Source of the DNA: Vreelandella populi
Lineage (GTDB): Bacteria; Pseudomonadota; Gammaproteobacteria; Pseudomonadales; Halomonadaceae
Assembly: GCF_003989825.1 (NCBI RefSeq)
Contig: NZ_RZHE01000008.1
Span: 186,001-250,000 of the forward strand
DNA: 64,000 bases
Direction of reading: 5' to 3'
Position 1 is the first letter of the stretch. Every line of letters begins with the position of its first letter. This document shows, one piece after another, positions 62,788 to 64,000 of this stretch. Under the pieces are notes generated by a model. The model was not told the origin of the DNA and did no database searches. It saw only the letters and a program-made list of their open reading frames with translations. The position numbers and the translations under genes were made by a program.

Positions 62788-64000
62788 GTGGGCTGGCTAA
62801 CAGTAGCGCGTATGGCGTGCGCGAAGTCAATTTCGACGGCTTGGTAGGCCCGACGCATAACTACTCGGGGCTGGCCGTAGGGAACGTGGCTTCCATGAGC
62901 CATGGTGGCCTGATCTCCAACCCCAAAGAGGGGGCGCTGCAGGGGCTTTTAAAAATGAAGTCGCTGATGGAGGCAGGCTACGCTCAAGGCGTGCTGCCGC
63001 CCCAACAGCGCCCGGATATCAGCGCACTGCGTGATCTGGGCTTTAGCGGCAGCAATCACGAGGTGCTTGCTCGCGCCGCTAAAGAAGCGCCACAACTGCT
63101 GCGGGCCGTATGCTCGGCCTCAAGCATGTGGACAGCCAATGCCGGTACCGTAACGCCCAGCCTGGATGCGCCGGATAGTCGGGTTCACTTTACCCCAGCC
63201 AATCTGCAGTCAAGCTTTCACCGCTTTCTTGAACCGCAAACTACTGGCCGCGTGCTGCAAGCCATTTTTCACAGTGAACAACACTTTGTACATCATCCGA
63301 TGCTGCCCGCCACACCTGCCTTTTCCGATGAAGGCGCGGCTAATCATACCCGCCTATGTGGCGAGTACGGTGAGCCAGGGGTTCACCTGTTTGTGTATGG
63401 ACGTCAGGCATTTGGTGGCGAGCGCGAACCCAAACCCAAACCCAAACCCAAACGCTATCCCGCCCGCCAAACGTTAGAAGCCAGCCAGGCGGTAGCCCGC
63501 CAGCACGGGCTTGTTGAGTCGCAAACGGTGTTTGCCCAGCAGCACCCCGACGCCATTGATGCGGGCGTGTTCCATAACGATGTCATTGCCGTGGGCAATG
63601 GCTCCGTGCTGCTGTATCACGAAATGGCTTTCCTGGATGAAGAGGGTACGCTCGACGAGCTGCGCAGCAAGATGACGACGCCCTTGATTCCCGTTCGGGT
63701 GCCGGTTGAAGCGGTAAGCCTGGAAGATGCGGTGGCGTCGTACCTGTTTAATTCGCAGCTGCTTTCCAACCCGGATGGCACCATGACGCTGGTCGTGCCG
63801 AGCGAATGTCAGGAGCGCGAAGCGGTCTGGCGCACCGTTCAAGATTACCTGCTGGCAGGCAATAACCCGATCAGTGAGGTGGTGGTAAAGGACGTCAAGC
63901 AAAGCATGCGCAACGGCGGCGGCCCTGCTTGCCTGCGCCTGCGGGTCGTTCTGTCAGAAGCCGAGCGCGCAGCACTGACAGGTCGTGTGCTGCTCACTAA
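62784..64000 (+). CDS. aruB: N-succinylarginine dihydrolase (3' end cut by the window edge)
   Basis: The ATG overlaps the aruD stop. The open frame runs 405 codons to the window edge without a stop; the family is about 440-450 aa. It begins [20 protein letters not shown] and continues [20 protein letters not shown], the AstB signature. Later segments include [20 protein letters not shown] and the active-site cysteine C383 in [16 protein letters not shown]. AruB hydrolyses succinylarginine to succinylornithine, CO2 and two ammonia. Residues 216-223 are a Pro-Lys repeat encoded by four CCCAAA units; comparable family members have a short loop there. An aruE gene is expected just beyond the window. 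Confidence 0.93.
   Translation, partial: MSGLANSSAYGVREVNFDGLVGPTHNYSGLAVGNVASMSHGGLISNPKEGALQGLLKMKSLMEAGYAQGVLPPQQRPDISALRDLGFSGSNHEVLARAAKEAPQLLRAVCSASSMWTANAGTVTPSLDAPDSRVHFTPANLQSSFHRFLEPQTTGRVLQAIFHSEQHFVHHPMLPATPAFSDEGAANHTRLCGEYGEPGVHLFVYGRQAFGGEREPKPKPKPKRYPARQTLEASQAVARQHGLVESQTVFAQQHPDAIDAGVFHNDVIAVGNGSVLLYHEMAFLDEEGTLDELRSKMTTPLIPVRVPVEAVSLEDAVASYLFNSQLLSNPDGTMTLVVPSECQEREAVWRTVQDYLLAGNNPISEVVVKDVKQSMRNGGGPACLRLRVVLSEAERAALTGRVLLT
63429..63452 (+). repeat. Hexanucleotide repeat (CCCAAA)x4 inside aruB
   Basis: Four perfect copies encode Pro-Lys four times (residues 216-223) within the frame [18 protein letters not shown]. The loop is surface-exposed in the family as far as I can judge. 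Slippage would add or remove two residues and not shift the frame. Confidence 0.95.

Overview
The window is a chromosomal segment of a moderately GC-rich gammaproteobacterium. Gene content and order point to a halophile of the Halomonadaceae (Halomonas or a close relative): an aru/ast-type arginine succinyltransferase operon with a two-subunit transferase, a 3-hydroxypropionate oxidation pair, a non-canonical Mrp-like cation/proton antiporter cluster, FabV as enoyl-ACP reductase, and many Na+-coupled carriers. This assignment rests on gene content alone; no 16S rRNA or species marker is present. No phage, transposase, CRISPR array or rRNA operon was seen.

Layout. 1-3.1 kb: the 5' end of an exported protein, a CAT-anticodon tRNA, and a small islet. 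The islet holds a nonsense-broken HTH gene and a chemoreceptor, and a degenerate copy of the tRNA 3' half closes it. 3.1-11 kb: azlCD amino-acid exporter with its XRE-cupin regulator and a 22-bp palindrome, an MFS carrier, sstT, small unknown genes and a dicarboxylate carrier. 11-17.6 kb: pncC and nadE (NAD salvage), sbcDC (DNA end processing) and a DUF533 protein. 17.6-23.5 kb: a succinate-semialdehyde dehydrogenase, then a LysR gene divergent from mmsA/dddC and a GMC oxidase (hpdH/dddA), probably a 3-hydroxypropionate catabolic unit. 23.7-33.1 kb: a cold-shock protein, an SLC13/TrkA-C carrier, a carboxylesterase, and four tightly overlapped Mrp/complex-I-like membrane genes followed by a YihY-family gene.

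33.1-50.9 kb is mostly housekeeping or conserved: PhoH with a PIN domain, LysR, a CDF-like protein with eroded metal ligands, ybaK, dbpA, RIO kinase, AbrB-like protein, ABC exporter, zinc-free MDR reductase, an ATPase-like protein paired with an MscS channel, YebC/YeeN, LysE, glutathione peroxidase and fabV. 51-56.6 kb is the least explained part. It holds a FAD-Rieske fusion enzyme, three tandem exported paralogues that share a nearly identical signal peptide and ribosome-binding region (two carry a PRC barrel), and two divergent bactofilins, one with a ZipA-like membrane anchor. 56.8-64 kb: a GlxA/ArgR-type regulator and the arginine operon aruC-F-G-D-B, which runs off the right edge and whose AruB carries a Lys-Pro microsatellite insertion.

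The most unusual material is (i) the Mrp-like cluster, in which one antiporter-type subunit has lost the TM5 glutamate, (ii) the exported PRC-barrel family with its neighbouring bactofilins, (iii) the CDF homologue lacking three of four site-A ligands, (iv) the MscS channel with an upstream P-loop-less partner, and (v) the tRNA-bounded chemoreceptor islet.
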